Positions 46,144 through 55,139 of a stretch of 64,000 nucleotides of DNA are shown in pieces. Position numbers and translations under genes: made by a program. This stretch comes from Tsuneonella troitsensis (GTDB lineage: Bacteria; Pseudomonadota; Alphaproteobacteria; Sphingomonadales; Sphingomonadaceae). Location of the stretch: contig NZ_LMAU01000003.1 in NCBI RefSeq assembly GCF_001441535.1, forward strand, positions 372,001 through 436,000, read 5' to 3'. Position 1 is the stretch's first letter, and each line of letters opens with the position of its first letter. The notes under the pieces were generated by a model. That model was not told the origin of the DNA. It ran no database searches and saw only the letters and a list, made by a program, of their open reading frames with translations.

Positions 46144-47493
46144 ATGACCCCTGCCAAGGTTTTCCGTTCCACGGCGCGTGCCGGGGCCCTGCTCGCGATC
46201 ACGCTGGGCCTGTCCGCGTGTGGCGGCGGCCTGTTCGGCGGCGGCGACAAGAAGGTGACGCCGACCGTCGGCAATCGCATGCCGATCCTGTCGCGGATCG
46301 AAGCGGCGAAGGTCGATCCGGCGCTGGCCAGCGTTTCGGTCGTGCTCCCCCCTGCGCAGACCAACGCCGAGTGGGCGCAGGCCGGCGGAACCGCAGGCAA
46401 GAGCTACGGCCACTTGGCGCTACCCGACAATCTGGGCACTGCATGGACTGCCAGCGTCGCTGGATCCAGCGACCGGCGCCGGCTCGCTGCCGCACCGGTA
46501 ATCGGCGACGGCAAGCTGTTCGTGGCCGATACTTCGGGCGTGATCCACGCCTTCGATGCGCAGAGCGGCGGCAAGCTGTGGAACCAGGTGGCCGAAGTCG
46601 ATGCCAACCTGCGCGCGGCCAACTTCGGCGGCGGCGTGAGCTATGCCGAGGGCCGGGTCTATGCCACCAACGGCGTCGGCGAGGTTCTCGCGCTCGATGC
46701 GCAGACCGGCTCTCAGGTCTGGAAGGTCAAGCCCGCCGGGCCGCTGCGCGGCGCTCCCACCGTGGCGTTCGGCTCCGTCTATGTGATGACGCAGGACAAC
46801 CAGCTCATCGCGCTGTCGGCAGCCGATGGCAGGCAGCTGTGGAACGAGTCCGGCTCGACGACGCAGACGGGTCTGTTCGGCGTCGCATCTCCTGCGGCAG
46901 GACAGGGAACCGTGATTTCCGGCTACGCCAGCGGCGAACTGATCGCCTATCGTTACGAGAACGGCCGCGTGCTGTGGGCCGACGCCCTGGCCCGCACATC
47001 GATCTCGACCGAAGTTGGCGCCCTCTCCGATATCGATGCCGATCCGATCATCGATGCGGGCCGGGTCTATGCGCTTGGTCAGGGCGGCCGCATGGCCGCT
47101 TATGAACTGGTGACGGGCCAGCGCATCTGGGAACTCAACCTCGCGGGCGTCTCGACCCCGGCGATCGCGGGCGAATGGATATTCACCCTGACCGACGATG
47201 CGCGCCTGCTGGCGATCGCGCGCGGCAGTGGCCGGGTGCGGTGGATCTCGGATCTTGGCCAATGGCGCAATGCCGAGAAGAAGAAGGACCCGATCTTCTG
47301 GACGGGTCCGATCCTTGCCGGGAACAAGCTGTGGGTCGCCAATTCCGAAGGGCAGATTCACCGCGTGAGCGTTGAGGACGGCACCGCAACCCTGTTCCAG
47401 ACCCTCAAGGATCCGATCAGCCAGCCGCCGATAGTGGCGAACAACACGCTCTATGTTCTCGACGAAGGCGGCACGATCCACGCGTTCCGCTGA
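46144..47493 (+). CDS. bamB: Outer-membrane assembly factor BamB
   Basis: A 449-aa lipoprotein: signal RAGALLAITLGLSAC (lipobox LSAC), then an eight-bladed PQQ-like beta propeller with blade motifs IHAFDAQSGGKLWNQ, VLALDAQTGSQVWKV, LIALSAADGRQLWNE and AYELVTGQRIWEL. BamB bridges BamA in beta-barrel insertion. ATG 46144 gives a normal signal peptide; ATG 46117, overlapping the upstream stop, is an alternative with a nine-residue longer n-region. The usual downstream der gene is absent here. Confidence 0.94.
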   Translation: MTPAKVFRSTARAGALLAITLGLSACGGGLFGGGDKKVTPTVGNRMPILSRIEAAKVDPALASVSVVLPPAQTNAEWAQAGGTAGKSYGHLALPDNLGTAWTASVAGSSDRRRLAAAPVIGDGKLFVADTSGVIHAFDAQSGGKLWNQVAEVDANLRAANFGGGVSYAEGRVYATNGVGEVLALDAQTGSQVWKVKPAGPLRGAPTVAFGSVYVMTQDNQLIALSAADGRQLWNESGSTTQTGLFGVASPAAGQGTVISGYASGELIAYRYENGRVLWADALARTSISTEVGALSDIDADPIIDAGRVYALGQGGRMAAYELVTGQRIWELNLAGVSTPAIAGEWIFTLTDDARLLAIARGSGRVRWISDLGQWRNAEKKKDPIFWTGPILAGNKLWVANSEGQIHRVSVEDGTATLFQTLKDPISQPPIVANNTLYVLDEGGTIHAFR

Positions 47494-47539
47494 TCGCTCG
47501 CTTACCGGCTGCTTAACCCTTTTTCGCTAGCGCGGGCGC

Positions 47540-48922
47540 GTGACCGACGCGCGCTCGCCCGACCTGCCTCCCGCGCCGCCGACGAGCGACGTTTCGCCGT
47601 GGGTCGGCCTCGCGGGCCTTGCCGGACTTTTCGCCTGGATCGTCCTTTGCCGGGAGTGGCCAAGCCTCGTCGACGCGTTCGGCCTGCCCGGACCGCGTGC
47701 GCGGCTCGACGGACCCCATGCGGCCGTGGCGGCGCTGCTGTTTTCCACGCTGCCGATGGTCGCGATCTCGTTGCTGGTCGACAAGGTCCACTTGCGCCCT
47801 TCGACCGGAATCGACTGGTCGCAGGGCCGTCCGGTTCACGAAACGATCCGGATATCGCTTACCAAGCTCGTCGGCCTCTGGGTCACCTGGGCGCTGCTTG
47901 CCGGAGCCTATGCCTTCGGGCGTTGGTATTGGGACGGGCAATACCTGTTTGCGATGGAGGTGTTGCGCGCGTCGGCGATCCCGCTCGTCGTTCTGTCGAT
48001 CCCCTACGTGGTCTGGCTCGACCGTTACATGATCCAACCGCGCGACCACTCCTGGCACTTCGGGGCGATGCTGCTCGGGCGTGAGGTGCACGATTTCGAG
48101 GAAGTGAAGCGGCACTGGCGGGCCTGGATCATAAAGGGCTTCTTCGGCGCCTTCATGATCTCGATTCTGCCGCCCGGCTTCGCGGCGGTGGTCAATGCCG
48201 ACTTCACCGGACTGCTCGCTAACCCTGCCGCGCTCGGGATGGCGCTAATCGGCTTGCTGTTCGTAATCGACGTGCAGATCGGCACGGTCGGTTACCTCGT
48301 CACGTTCCGCCCGCTCGACGCGCATATCCGCAGCGGCAATCCGTACCTCGCCGGGTGGATCGCCGCGCTCATATGCTATCCACCGTTCGTGTTCGCGTTC
48401 ATGGGCTCGGGATTGCTCGGATACGATTACGGCACGCCGGGTCGGGGAGATGCGAACTGGACGATCTGGCTGGGCGGCCATTTCCTGCTGACCTGGCTCT
48501 GGGCGGCGCTGCTGGTAGGGCTGACCGGCATCTATGCTTGGGCGACATTCGCGTTCGGACTGCGGTTTTCGAACCTGACCTATCGCGGCGTGCTGACCAA
48601 TGGACCTTACCGCTTCACTCGGCACCCGGCCTATCTGAGCAAGAACCTGTTCTGGTGGCTGTCGACGATGCCGTTCCTGGTGGTGAACGCTTCGCCCAAC
48701 GATGCCGTTCGCAACGTGCTGGGCCTGCTGGCGGTCAACTTCATCTATTACTGGCGCGCTCGGACCGAAGAAGAGCATCTCTGGCACGAGGATGCGAAGT
48801 ACCGCGCCTATCATGCCTGGATGAGCGAGCACGGCACGATCACCGCACCGCTCGTGCGGATCAAGAAGCGGCTGGGCGTGCGCGTGCGGGGCTTCGAAGC
48901 AGCGTCCGCGCCGGCGGAGTGA
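47540..48922 (+). CDS. Membrane methyltransferase, ICMT/phospholipid methyltransferase-like
   Basis: A 460-aa protein with about eight membrane segments. The C-terminal 90 residues match the isoprenylcysteine carboxyl methyltransferase/PEMT fold: TNGPYRFTRHPAYLSKNLFW, then the SAM-binding RARTEEEHLWHEDAKYRAYH. The N-terminal 300 residues are extra membrane helices without a recognised domain, making this much longer than typical 150-200-aa members. Substrate unknown, probably a lipid or membrane-attached thiol or carboxyl. Start is a GTG at 47540. Confidence 0.78.
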   Translation: MTDARSPDLPPAPPTSDVSPWVGLAGLAGLFAWIVLCREWPSLVDAFGLPGPRARLDGPHAAVAALLFSTLPMVAISLLVDKVHLRPSTGIDWSQGRPVHETIRISLTKLVGLWVTWALLAGAYAFGRWYWDGQYLFAMEVLRASAIPLVVLSIPYVVWLDRYMIQPRDHSWHFGAMLLGREVHDFEEVKRHWRAWIIKGFFGAFMISILPPGFAAVVNADFTGLLANPAALGMALIGLLFVIDVQIGTVGYLVTFRPLDAHIRSGNPYLAGWIAALICYPPFVFAFMGSGLLGYDYGTPGRGDANWTIWLGGHFLLTWLWAALLVGLTGIYAWATFAFGLRFSNLTYRGVLTNGPYRFTRHPAYLSKNLFWWLSTMPFLVVNASPNDAVRNVLGLLAVNFIYYWRARTEEEHLWHEDAKYRAYHAWMSEHGTITAPLVRIKKRLGVRVRGFEAASAPAE

Positions 48923-50293
48923 TCAGAAGCTGTACTTGTAGACCCGTTTGATATCGCCGTTCCACTCGCCGTGGTACATGTCGAGCAGTCGCTGGGCGGG
49001 CACCTTGCCGCTGGTCACGATCTCGTCGAGCGTCTCGAGGAAGCCGCCCTCATTGTCGCCGCTGCTGTTGAGTTGACCGCGCGCATTGAGCCCGGATCGG
49101 GCGATCTTCAGCACCTCGGGCGCGATGTCGCGCAGCGTACGCCCACCCGGCACCGGCGCATCGAGCGCGAGCTTCGGAACGCTGGAGCGCAGCACCTCGC
49201 GCTCGTCCATCGTCCAGTCCTTGACGAGGTCCCAGGCGGCATCGAGCGCGCCCTGATCGTAGAGCAGGCCGACCCACAGTGCGGGCAGGGCGCAGATCCG
49301 GCTCCACGGACCGCCATCCGCGCCGCGCATCTCCAGGAAAGACTTGAGGCGCACTTCGGGAAATGCCGTCGACAAGTGATCCCACCAATCGCTCATCGTC
49401 GGCTTCTCACCGGGCAGGACCGAAAGTTTTCCGTCGATAAAGTCGCGGAAGCTGAGGCCCGCGGCATCGATGTATTTCCCGTCGCGGAACACGAAATACA
49501 TCGGCACGTCGAGCATATAGTCGGCGTATCGCTCGTACCCGAACCCGTCCTCGAACACGAACGGGATCATGCCCGTTCGCTGAGGATCGGTATCCGACCA
49601 GATGTGGCTGCGATAGCTGAGGAAGCCGTTGGGCTTGCCCTCGGTGAACGGTGAATTGGCGAACAGCGCGGTCGCCAGCGGCTGCAGGGCCAGGCTGACG
49701 CGAAACTTCTGCACCATGTCCGCCTCGCTCGAATAGTCGAGGTTGGTCTGGATCGTGCAGGTGCGCAGCATCATGTCGAGGCCAAGGCTGCCGACGCGCG
49801 GCATGTGCCGCATCATGATCTCGTAGCGGCCTTTGGGCATGATCGGCAGTTCTTCGCGGGTCTTGTCGGGCCACATGCCGAGCCCGAGGAAACCCACGCC
49901 GCATTTCTCGCCGATGGCCTTCACCTGCGTCAGGTGCCGTCCGGTCTCGGCGCAGGTCTGGTGCAGCGTTTCCACCGGAGCGCCGGACAATTCCAGCTGG
50001 CCCGCCGGTTCGAGGCTGACGGTTCCGTCGTCCCCGCGCATCGCGATGACCTTGCCGCCCTCCTCGACCGGCTCCCACCCGAACTGGGTAAGCGCCATCA
50101 GCAGGTCGCGGATGCCTCCGGCCTCGTCATACGAGGGGGCATGATGATCGGGCAGCTTGTAGACGAGCTTTTCGTGCTCGGTACCGATGCGCCACGCCAG
50201 CTTGGGCTTCTCGCCCGCCGCCATGGGCGCCACGAGCTGGTCGCGGCTTTCGATGATGGGATCGTCCGCCTCGGAGGCCTGCCGCGTGCTCAT
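48923..50293 (-). CDS. gshA: Glutamate-cysteine ligase, plant type
   Basis: A 456-aa ligase of the plant/alphaproteobacterial GshA family. It has WRIGTEHEKLVYK near the N-terminus (metal-binding Glu), GTVSLEPAGQLELSGAPVET, RTCTIQTNLDYSSEADMV and FFLEMRGAD-like SFLEMRGADGGPW. It makes gamma-glutamylcysteine, the first step of glutathione synthesis. ATG 50293 chosen; upstream extension of the frame overlaps rsmE. The C-terminus ends in IKRVYKYSF. The gene follows rsmE by 41 bases on the same strand. Confidence 0.94.
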   Translation of the reverse strand: MSTRQASEADDPIIESRDQLVAPMAAGEKPKLAWRIGTEHEKLVYKLPDHHAPSYDEAGGIRDLLMALTQFGWEPVEEGGKVIAMRGDDGTVSLEPAGQLELSGAPVETLHQTCAETGRHLTQVKAIGEKCGVGFLGLGMWPDKTREELPIMPKGRYEIMMRHMPRVGSLGLDMMLRTCTIQTNLDYSSEADMVQKFRVSLALQPLATALFANSPFTEGKPNGFLSYRSHIWSDTDPQRTGMIPFVFEDGFGYERYADYMLDVPMYFVFRDGKYIDAAGLSFRDFIDGKLSVLPGEKPTMSDWWDHLSTAFPEVRLKSFLEMRGADGGPWSRICALPALWVGLLYDQGALDAAWDLVKDWTMDEREVLRSSVPKLALDAPVPGGRTLRDIAPEVLKIARSGLNARGQLNSSGDNEGGFLETLDEIVTSGKVPAQRLLDMYHGEWNGDIKRVYKYSF

Positions 50294-50334
50294 GCCGGTT
50301 GCACTAGAAAACGCAAAAGCACTGCGCCAGCGAA

Positions 50335-51084
50335 TTAATCTTGCCAGTCGCCTTTGATGCCCATCCACAGCGCCAGCCCGGCGATCGCCGCGGTTTCGCC
50401 GCGCAGGATCCGCGGGCCGAGCGAGATGGCGACCGCGCGGGGATGGGCGCGGATCGCGGCGCGTTCGGTGTCGTCGAAGCCGCCCTCCGGGCCGGTGAGC
50501 AGGGCGGAGGGACCGCTGCTGTCGGCGAATGCGCTGGCGGCGGGAGTGCCTCCGTTCTCGTCGGCGAAGAACAGCGTGCGGCCGTCCGGCCAGCCGCGCA
50601 GCAGCGCGTCGAGCGACACGGGCTCGGCAATCGTCGGCAGCGCGGTGCGTGCGCACTGTTCGGCCGCTTCGACGACCGCGTTCCGCGCGCGATCGAGGTT
50701 GAGTTTGTCCGCCACGCAGCGGCGGGTGACGAGCGGGCGGATGGCCGCCACGCCCAGCTCGGTCGCTTTTTCCAGCAGCAGGTCGAAGCGGTCCTTCTTG
50801 AGCAGCGCCGAACAGAGCCAGAAATCTGGCACCGATTCGCGCGGCTTGAGGTTGCGTTCGACCATCAGGTCGACACGGCGCTTGTCGACCTGCGTGACGC
50901 GCGAGAGCCACTCTCCGGTCACGTCGTCGCACAGGATGACCGCGTCCCCTTCGCCGACCCGCATGACCCGCGCGAGGTAGTTCGCCTGATTGCCCTCGAT
51001 ACCAAAGGTGCGGCCCAAACCGATCTCCCCGGGCAGGAACAGGCGCGGCGCGCTTTTCGGGGGCCAGGCGGGGGTGGCGGGCAT
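50335..51084 (-). CDS. rsmE: 16S rRNA m3U1498 methyltransferase
   Basis: A 249-aa SPOUT methyltransferase. N-terminal PUA-like RLFLPGEIG...GNQANYLARVMRVGEG; catalytic half with LLKKDRFDLLLEKATELGVA, RRCVADKLN, EAAEQCARTALPTI and the knot motifs LLTGPEGGFDDTE and SLGPRILRGETAAIAGLAL. It methylates U1498 of 16S rRNA. ATG 51084 taken; a GTG at 51114 would add ten residues. It precedes gshA on the same strand. Confidence 0.94.
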   Translation of the reverse strand: MPATPAWPPKSAPRLFLPGEIGLGRTFGIEGNQANYLARVMRVGEGDAVILCDDVTGEWLSRVTQVDKRRVDLMVERNLKPRESVPDFWLCSALLKKDRFDLLLEKATELGVAAIRPLVTRRCVADKLNLDRARNAVVEAAEQCARTALPTIAEPVSLDALLRGWPDGRTLFFADENGGTPAASAFADSSGPSALLTGPEGGFDDTERAAIRAHPRAVAISLGPRILRGETAAIAGLALWMGIKGDWQD

Positions 51085-51131
51085 ATTTTGGCGATTAGAC
51101 GAGAAGTTGACCACGCGCTAGGGCGACCGGA

Positions 51132-51503
51132 ATGAGCGCGCGCATGACGCAACGCCTGATTGGCATCGTATTCCTGGTACTGGGAGGTTGGGCTCTGCTG
51201 GCGCCACGCAGCGTGATCGCGCTTGCCATCCGCCCCGATTACCAGTCGCAGGATTTCCTTGCCGTGTTTGCCGTGGCTTGTTTCGGCGCGCAGGCGTGCT
51301 TGTTCGCGCTGGTCGCGTTCACCGCGCGATTCACGAAACGCACCTTCCTCGCATACGGCATCGCCCTGTTGCCGTTCTTCGTTTTCAACTGGTGGTTCTA
51401 TTTCCGTGTGCCGCTGCTCAGCGAAGTCGGACTCCTCGATTTCGCGGGAAATGCGGTCATGTTGGCACTGTGCTGGCACGGTTGGCGCGTGGCACCCGAA
51501 TGA
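51132..51503 (+). CDS. Small membrane protein of unknown function
   Basis: A 123-aa protein with four hydrophobic helices (start MTQRLIGIVFLVLGGWALLA, then FLAVFAVACFGAQACLFALV and two more). It starts 47 bases from rsmE, divergent, and its stop overlaps the ubiA start (ATGA). I do not recognise the family; coupling to ubiA suggests, but does not show, a link with membrane quinone metabolism. Confidence 0.7.
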   Translation: MSARMTQRLIGIVFLVLGGWALLAPRSVIALAIRPDYQSQDFLAVFAVACFGAQACLFALVAFTARFTKRTFLAYGIALLPFFVFNWWFYFRVPLLSEVGLLDFAGNAVMLALCWHGWRVAPE

Positions 51504-52402
51504 GCGACACGATCGTCCCCGATAGCGAACATCGCGGCCTCGTCGCCCGCCTCCCGCAGTTGCCGCGCGACCTCGCCATGCTCGCCCGGTTCGACCGGCC
51601 GATCGGCTGGTGGCTGCTGTTCTGGCCGTGCGTCTGGGGCCTGTGGCTGGCGGGCGCGGGGTGGCAGTGGGCGCTGCTCGGCTGGTTTCTCGTGGGTAGC
51701 ATCGCGATGCGCGGGGCGGGGTGCGTCTATAACGATATCGTCGACGCCAATCTCGACCGGCAGGTGGCCCGCACGGCGAGTCGTCCTGTCGCCAGCGGTC
51801 GAATCTCGCCGAAGGTCGCGTGGATCTGGCTCGTCGTCCTGTGCCTCGTCGGGCTGGTCGTGCTGCTGCAACTTCGCTGGCAGGCGCAGTTCGTCGCGCT
51901 AGGCAGTCTCGCGCTGGTCGCTGCCTATCCCTTCATGAAGCGGATCACGTGGTGGCCGCAGGCATGGCTGGGCCTTGTGTTCACCTGGGGCGCGCTCGTC
52001 GGGTGGACGGCGCTGCGGGCCGATCACCTCGACGTCATGGCGGCGCTCTACGCCGGCGCGTTCTTCTGGTGCATGGGATACGACACGATCTACGCGTTGC
52101 AGGACCGCGAGGACGACGCGCTCGTAGGCATCCGGTCGAGCGCGCTGCGCTTGGGCGACGGGGTGCAGGCGGGCGTGCTCGCGTTCTATTGCCTCGCCCT
52201 GACGCTGTGGGGGTTGGCGTTCTGGCTGCTGCGCGCGGATTGGATCGCCTTGCTTGCCCTGGGCCCGGCGGCGGTTCACCTGCTGTGGCAGGGGCTGACT
52301 CTCGACCCCCGCGATCCGGCCAATCCGCTCGACCGTTTCCGCTCCAACCGCTGGGCCGGGGCGCTGGTCGCGGCGGCCTGCTTCGTGGTCGGAAACGCCT
52401 GA
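51500..52402 (+). CDS. ubiA: 4-hydroxybenzoate polyprenyltransferase
   Basis: A 300-aa UbiA with about eight membrane helices. Both Asp-rich prenyl-diphosphate sites are present: GCVYNDIVDANLDRQVARTA (about residues 73-92) and YDTIYALQDREDDALVGIRS. PIGWWLLFWPCVWGLWLA starts the first helix. It attaches the polyprenyl tail to 4-hydroxybenzoate in ubiquinone synthesis. ATG 51500 overlaps the upstream stop; its stop overlaps the SRAP start (TGATG). Confidence 0.95.
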   Translation: MSDTIVPDSEHRGLVARLPQLPRDLAMLARFDRPIGWWLLFWPCVWGLWLAGAGWQWALLGWFLVGSIAMRGAGCVYNDIVDANLDRQVARTASRPVASGRISPKVAWIWLVVLCLVGLVVLLQLRWQAQFVALGSLALVAAYPFMKRITWWPQAWLGLVFTWGALVGWTALRADHLDVMAALYAGAFFWCMGYDTIYALQDREDDALVGIRSSALRLGDGVQAGVLAFYCLALTLWGLAFWLLRADWIALLALGPAAVHLLWQGLTLDPRDPANPLDRFRSNRWAGALVAAACFVVGNA

Positions 52403-53031
52403 TGTGCAACCTCTACCGGATGACGAAGAACGCCGACGAGGTCGCCAAATGGTTCGAGGCGATCAACGATGCGGTCGGCGCGAACTTCGGTGAGGAACTC
52501 TACCCCGGCTATCCGGGCCTCGTCGTTGCCGAGGGCCGTGTGCGGCAGATGAACTGGGGCTTCCCGGTCGTGCTGAAGGGCAAGAAGGGTCAGCCGCTGA
52601 AGCCCAAGCCCGTGACCAACGCGCGCGACGACAAGCTGACCACGGCATTCTGGCGCGACAGCTTCGCCCGGCGCCGCTGCCTCATCCCGGTCACCCAGTG
52701 GGCCGAACCCGAAGGCACTCCGGGCAAGATGACGCGGACTTGGTATGCCCTCGCCGGGCACGACCTGTTCGCCGTCGCCGGGCTCTGGCGCCGGACCGCC
52801 GAGTGGGGCAATGCCTACACGATGGTCATGGCCGATGCCTGCGCACAGATGGTGGACGTGCATGACCGGATGCCGGTGATCCTGCCGCGCGAGCAATGGA
52901 CCGGCTGGCTCGAGGGAAGCGAGGACGAAGCGCTCGCGCTCGCGCGGACGTGCGATCTGGAACTCGCCGTGGAGCGGACCGAAGCGCTGTGGGCCAGTGG
53001 CGCGATGCCGGCGCAGCGGCCGCTGATCTGA
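52402..53031 (+). CDS. SRAP domain protein (YedK/HMCES-like)
   Basis: A 209-aa SRAP protein. The N-terminal Cys directly after Met (MCNLYRMTKNADEVAKWF) is the residue that crosslinks to abasic sites in DNA. Other marks are PKPVTNARDDKLTT (Asn), RRRCLIPVTQWAEPEGTPGK and VHDRMPVILPREQW (His). It shields abasic sites in single-stranded DNA. WAEPEG replaces the FYEW seen in many members, which is common in alphaproteobacteria. ATG overlaps the ubiA stop. Confidence 0.93.
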   Translation: MCNLYRMTKNADEVAKWFEAINDAVGANFGEELYPGYPGLVVAEGRVRQMNWGFPVVLKGKKGQPLKPKPVTNARDDKLTTAFWRDSFARRRCLIPVTQWAEPEGTPGKMTRTWYALAGHDLFAVAGLWRRTAEWGNAYTMVMADACAQMVDVHDRMPVILPREQWTGWLEGSEDEALALARTCDLELAVERTEALWASGAMPAQRPLI

Positions 53032-53045
53032 CCGCGCCCACCGAC

Positions 53046-54245
53046 ATGAACGAACCGCGTCACCTGACCTCGGGGCAGGAATACATGCTCGCCGTCGCCG
53101 CGGCGGTGGTGACGGCGAATGCCTACTACATCCACCCGATCATCGGAGACGTCGCGCGCACGTTCGGCGTCAGCATCGCGCGCATCGGCATCGTGCCGGC
53201 GCTGAACCAGCTTGCCCTGGCGATCGGCATCGTCCTTCTGCTGCCGCTGGGCGATCGCTTCTCGAACCGCCGGCTGACGATAGTGTTCTGCATCGGACAG
53301 TGCGCGGGCTTGATCCTGATGACGCTGTCCCGCGGATTCGAGGGGTTCGTCGCCGGGTCGACCGTGCTCGGGTTCTTCACGCTCGCGCCGTACCTCTTGC
53401 CGGCATACGCTTCGAAGCGGGTGGCACCGGAACGGCTGGGCCATGTCACCGCCATCCTCACCTCGGGCGTGATCTTCGGCATCCTTGTCGCGCGGGTGGG
53501 TTCCGGCGTCGTTGCGCATCACTTCGGCTGGCGCACGGTGTACTGGATCGCGAGCGGGTTGATGATCGCGATCACATTGTTGTTGCCGAAGATCATGACG
53601 CGCGAGGGCGGGACGCGGAGCGAAGCGCACGGCAGCTACCTTGCGCTGCTCGCATCGCTGGGCCCAATCGTTTCGCGAAACCGCGAGATCGTCGTCTCGG
53701 GCCTCATCCAGGGACTGGGCTTCGGCCAGTTCATCGCCCTGTGGCTGGGTCTGGCATTGCACCTGACTTCGCCGGCGATGGGATATGGCACCGACGTCGT
53801 CGGCTATCTCGCAGGCTTCGCCGCCGTCAGCGTGCTGACGACGCCTTACTGGGGCCGCCTGGCCGATCGCGTCGGTCCGCGCCGGGCGCGGGTGTGGTTC
53901 GCGATCGGGCAAACGGCGGGCACGGCGCTGCTGCTGCCCTTCGGCCACAACCTGTGGCTGCTGATGATCCCGCTGCTGGCCGCCAACATCGTCGGCCCGG
54001 CGATCGACGTGACCACCCGGATGACGTTCCTGTCGCTCGCGCCGGACCTGCGGACTCGGCTGACGACGGTCTATATCGCGATGATGTTCGCCGGCGGAGC
54101 GATCGGCAGCGTGGCCGGGACGGTGGTGTTCGAAGCATTCGGCTGGAACGGCACCGCTCTCTACGCCCTCGCTTCGTGCGCCGGCATCGCGATCCTCTCG
54201 ATCCTGGCGTACCGGCGCTATGGCGACCGGGCCGGTCAGCCGTAG
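53046..54245 (+). CDS. MFS transporter
   Basis: A 399-aa major-facilitator protein with about 12 helices: the first is YMLAVAAAVVTANAYYIHPI, followed by LLPLGDRFSNRRLTIVF (motif A) and YWGRLADRVGPRRARV in the second half. It belongs with sugar-efflux or arabinose-type exporters; substrate unknown. The ATG at 53046 follows the SRAP stop by 14 bases; the open frame upstream is SRAP in another frame. Its 3' end overlaps the convergent VOC gene by 10 bases. Confidence 0.87.
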   Translation: MNEPRHLTSGQEYMLAVAAAVVTANAYYIHPIIGDVARTFGVSIARIGIVPALNQLALAIGIVLLLPLGDRFSNRRLTIVFCIGQCAGLILMTLSRGFEGFVAGSTVLGFFTLAPYLLPAYASKRVAPERLGHVTAILTSGVIFGILVARVGSGVVAHHFGWRTVYWIASGLMIAITLLLPKIMTREGGTRSEAHGSYLALLASLGPIVSRNREIVVSGLIQGLGFGQFIALWLGLALHLTSPAMGYGTDVVGYLAGFAAVSVLTTPYWGRLADRVGPRRARVWFAIGQTAGTALLLPFGHNLWLLMIPLLAANIVGPAIDVTTRMTFLSLAPDLRTRLTTVYIAMMFAGGAIGSVAGTVVFEAFGWNGTALYALASCAGIAILSILAYRRYGDRAGQP

Positions 54246-54610
54246 CTGACGATTTCCCACTCGATCCCGTCCCAGTCGTAGAAGTAGAAGCTGCGCGGGC
54301 CGGGTTCGTATTGCCCGTGATTGAACGGCGTAAGGCCCGCTTCGGCGACGATTGCCTCCGCTTGATCGATGTCGTCGACCGAGATGCCGATATGATTCAT
54401 CGGCACGCTCTTCGCGAAGCCGCCCTTTATCCGGTCGCTGGTGTGAATCGCCACATAGGCCGTCTCGTCGCCGAGATGGATCGAGCGGCCGTTGTCGAGC
54501 GACGGACCTTCCCACCGTCGGTGCCAGCCGGTGAGCCGGGCGATGAGATCGGCAGTGCGCGGCCCGTCGGTGACCGAGATATTGACGTGTTCGAGGCGAG
54601 CGGTGGGCAT
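54236..54610 (-). CDS. VOC family protein (glyoxalase/extradiol-like)
   Basis: A 124-aa vicinal-oxygen-chelate protein with two beta-alpha-beta-beta-beta modules: LEHVNISVTDGPRTADLIAR at the N-terminus and MNHIGISVDDIDQAEAIVAE in the middle, ending YFYDWDGIEWEIVSYG. His and Glu at the expected metal positions (EHVN, NHIG, EWEIV) suggest a metal-dependent lyase, dioxygenase or resistance protein. It is divergent from soxR across an 85-base gap with a SoxR box and is probably SoxR-regulated. Confidence 0.88.
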   Translation of the reverse strand: MPTARLEHVNISVTDGPRTADLIARLTGWHRRWEGPSLDNGRSIHLGDETAYVAIHTSDRIKGGFAKSVPMNHIGISVDDIDQAEAIVAEAGLTPFNHGQYEPGPRSFYFYDWDGIEWEIVSYG

Positions 54611-54663
54611 TGCGGTCTATCCTTCGTGACGCGGATCGAATCGTCCGCTTGGCACTTGTGCAA

Positions 54664-54681
54664 CCTCAAGCTAACTTGAGG
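54664..54681. promoter_or_regulatory. SoxR operator (sox box)
   Basis: CCTCAAGCTAACTTGAGG is an 18-bp palindrome, one base from the E. coli soxS operator CCTCAAGTTAACTTGAGG. On the minus strand TTGACC overlaps its edge (TTGACCTCAAG) as a -35 element, as at soxS, so the promoter of the VOC gene is the likely target. It also lies 15 bases before the soxR GTG, so autoregulation is expected. Confidence 0.93.
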
Positions 54682-54695
54682 TCAAGGAGAAATGC

Positions 54696-55139
54696 GTGAC
54701 CCTGCGATCGAGCGACCTGCTGACCATCGGCGAACTGGCCCGGCGCACCGGCCTGTCGGCTTCGGCCATCCGCTATTACGAGGCGCGTGGCCTGGTCGAG
54801 CCGATAAGGACCGGTGGCAACCAGCGGCGTTTCCTGCGCGGCGACATCCGGCGGTTGAGCTTCGTGCTGATCGCCCAGAACCTTGGTCTTTCGCTGGGCG
54901 AGATCGAGGCGGAACTCGCCCGGCTGCCCAGAGGCCGCAACCCCGACGCGGCGGACTGGAAACGGATCAGCGGGCGCGTGCGCGATGCGATCGACGCAAA
55001 GATCGCGACGCTGGAAAAGACCCGCGCCGACCTCGACGGGTGCATCGGCTGCGGCTGTCTGAGCCTCAAGACCTGCCGCCTCTACAATCCGCAGGACCGT
55101 TGGGGCGATACGGGCGTGGGTCCCCGCGTCCTGCGCTGA
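54696..55139 (+). CDS. soxR: Redox-sensitive transcriptional activator SoxR
   Basis: A 147-aa MerR-family regulator. N-terminal winged helix: LTIGELARRTGLSASAIRYY with EARGLVEPIRTGGNQRRF; dimerisation helix about 90-118; and the 2Fe-2S motif CIGCGCLSLKTC (CxxCxCx5C, about residues 119-130). It senses redox-cycling compounds. GTG at 54696 is the start with GTCAAGGAG upstream. The sox box directly before it and the divergent VOC gene form a small regulon. Confidence 0.96.
   Translation: MTLRSSDLLTIGELARRTGLSASAIRYYEARGLVEPIRTGGNQRRFLRGDIRRLSFVLIAQNLGLSLGEIEAELARLPRGRNPDAADWKRISGRVRDAIDAKIATLEKTRADLDGCIGCGCLSLKTCRLYNPQDRWGDTGVGPRVLR

Noticed and set aside
48923-50932. 669-aa frame extending gshA upstream
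   Set aside because: The extension is antisense/shadow sequence of rsmE with no homology; ATG 50293 fits the family length.
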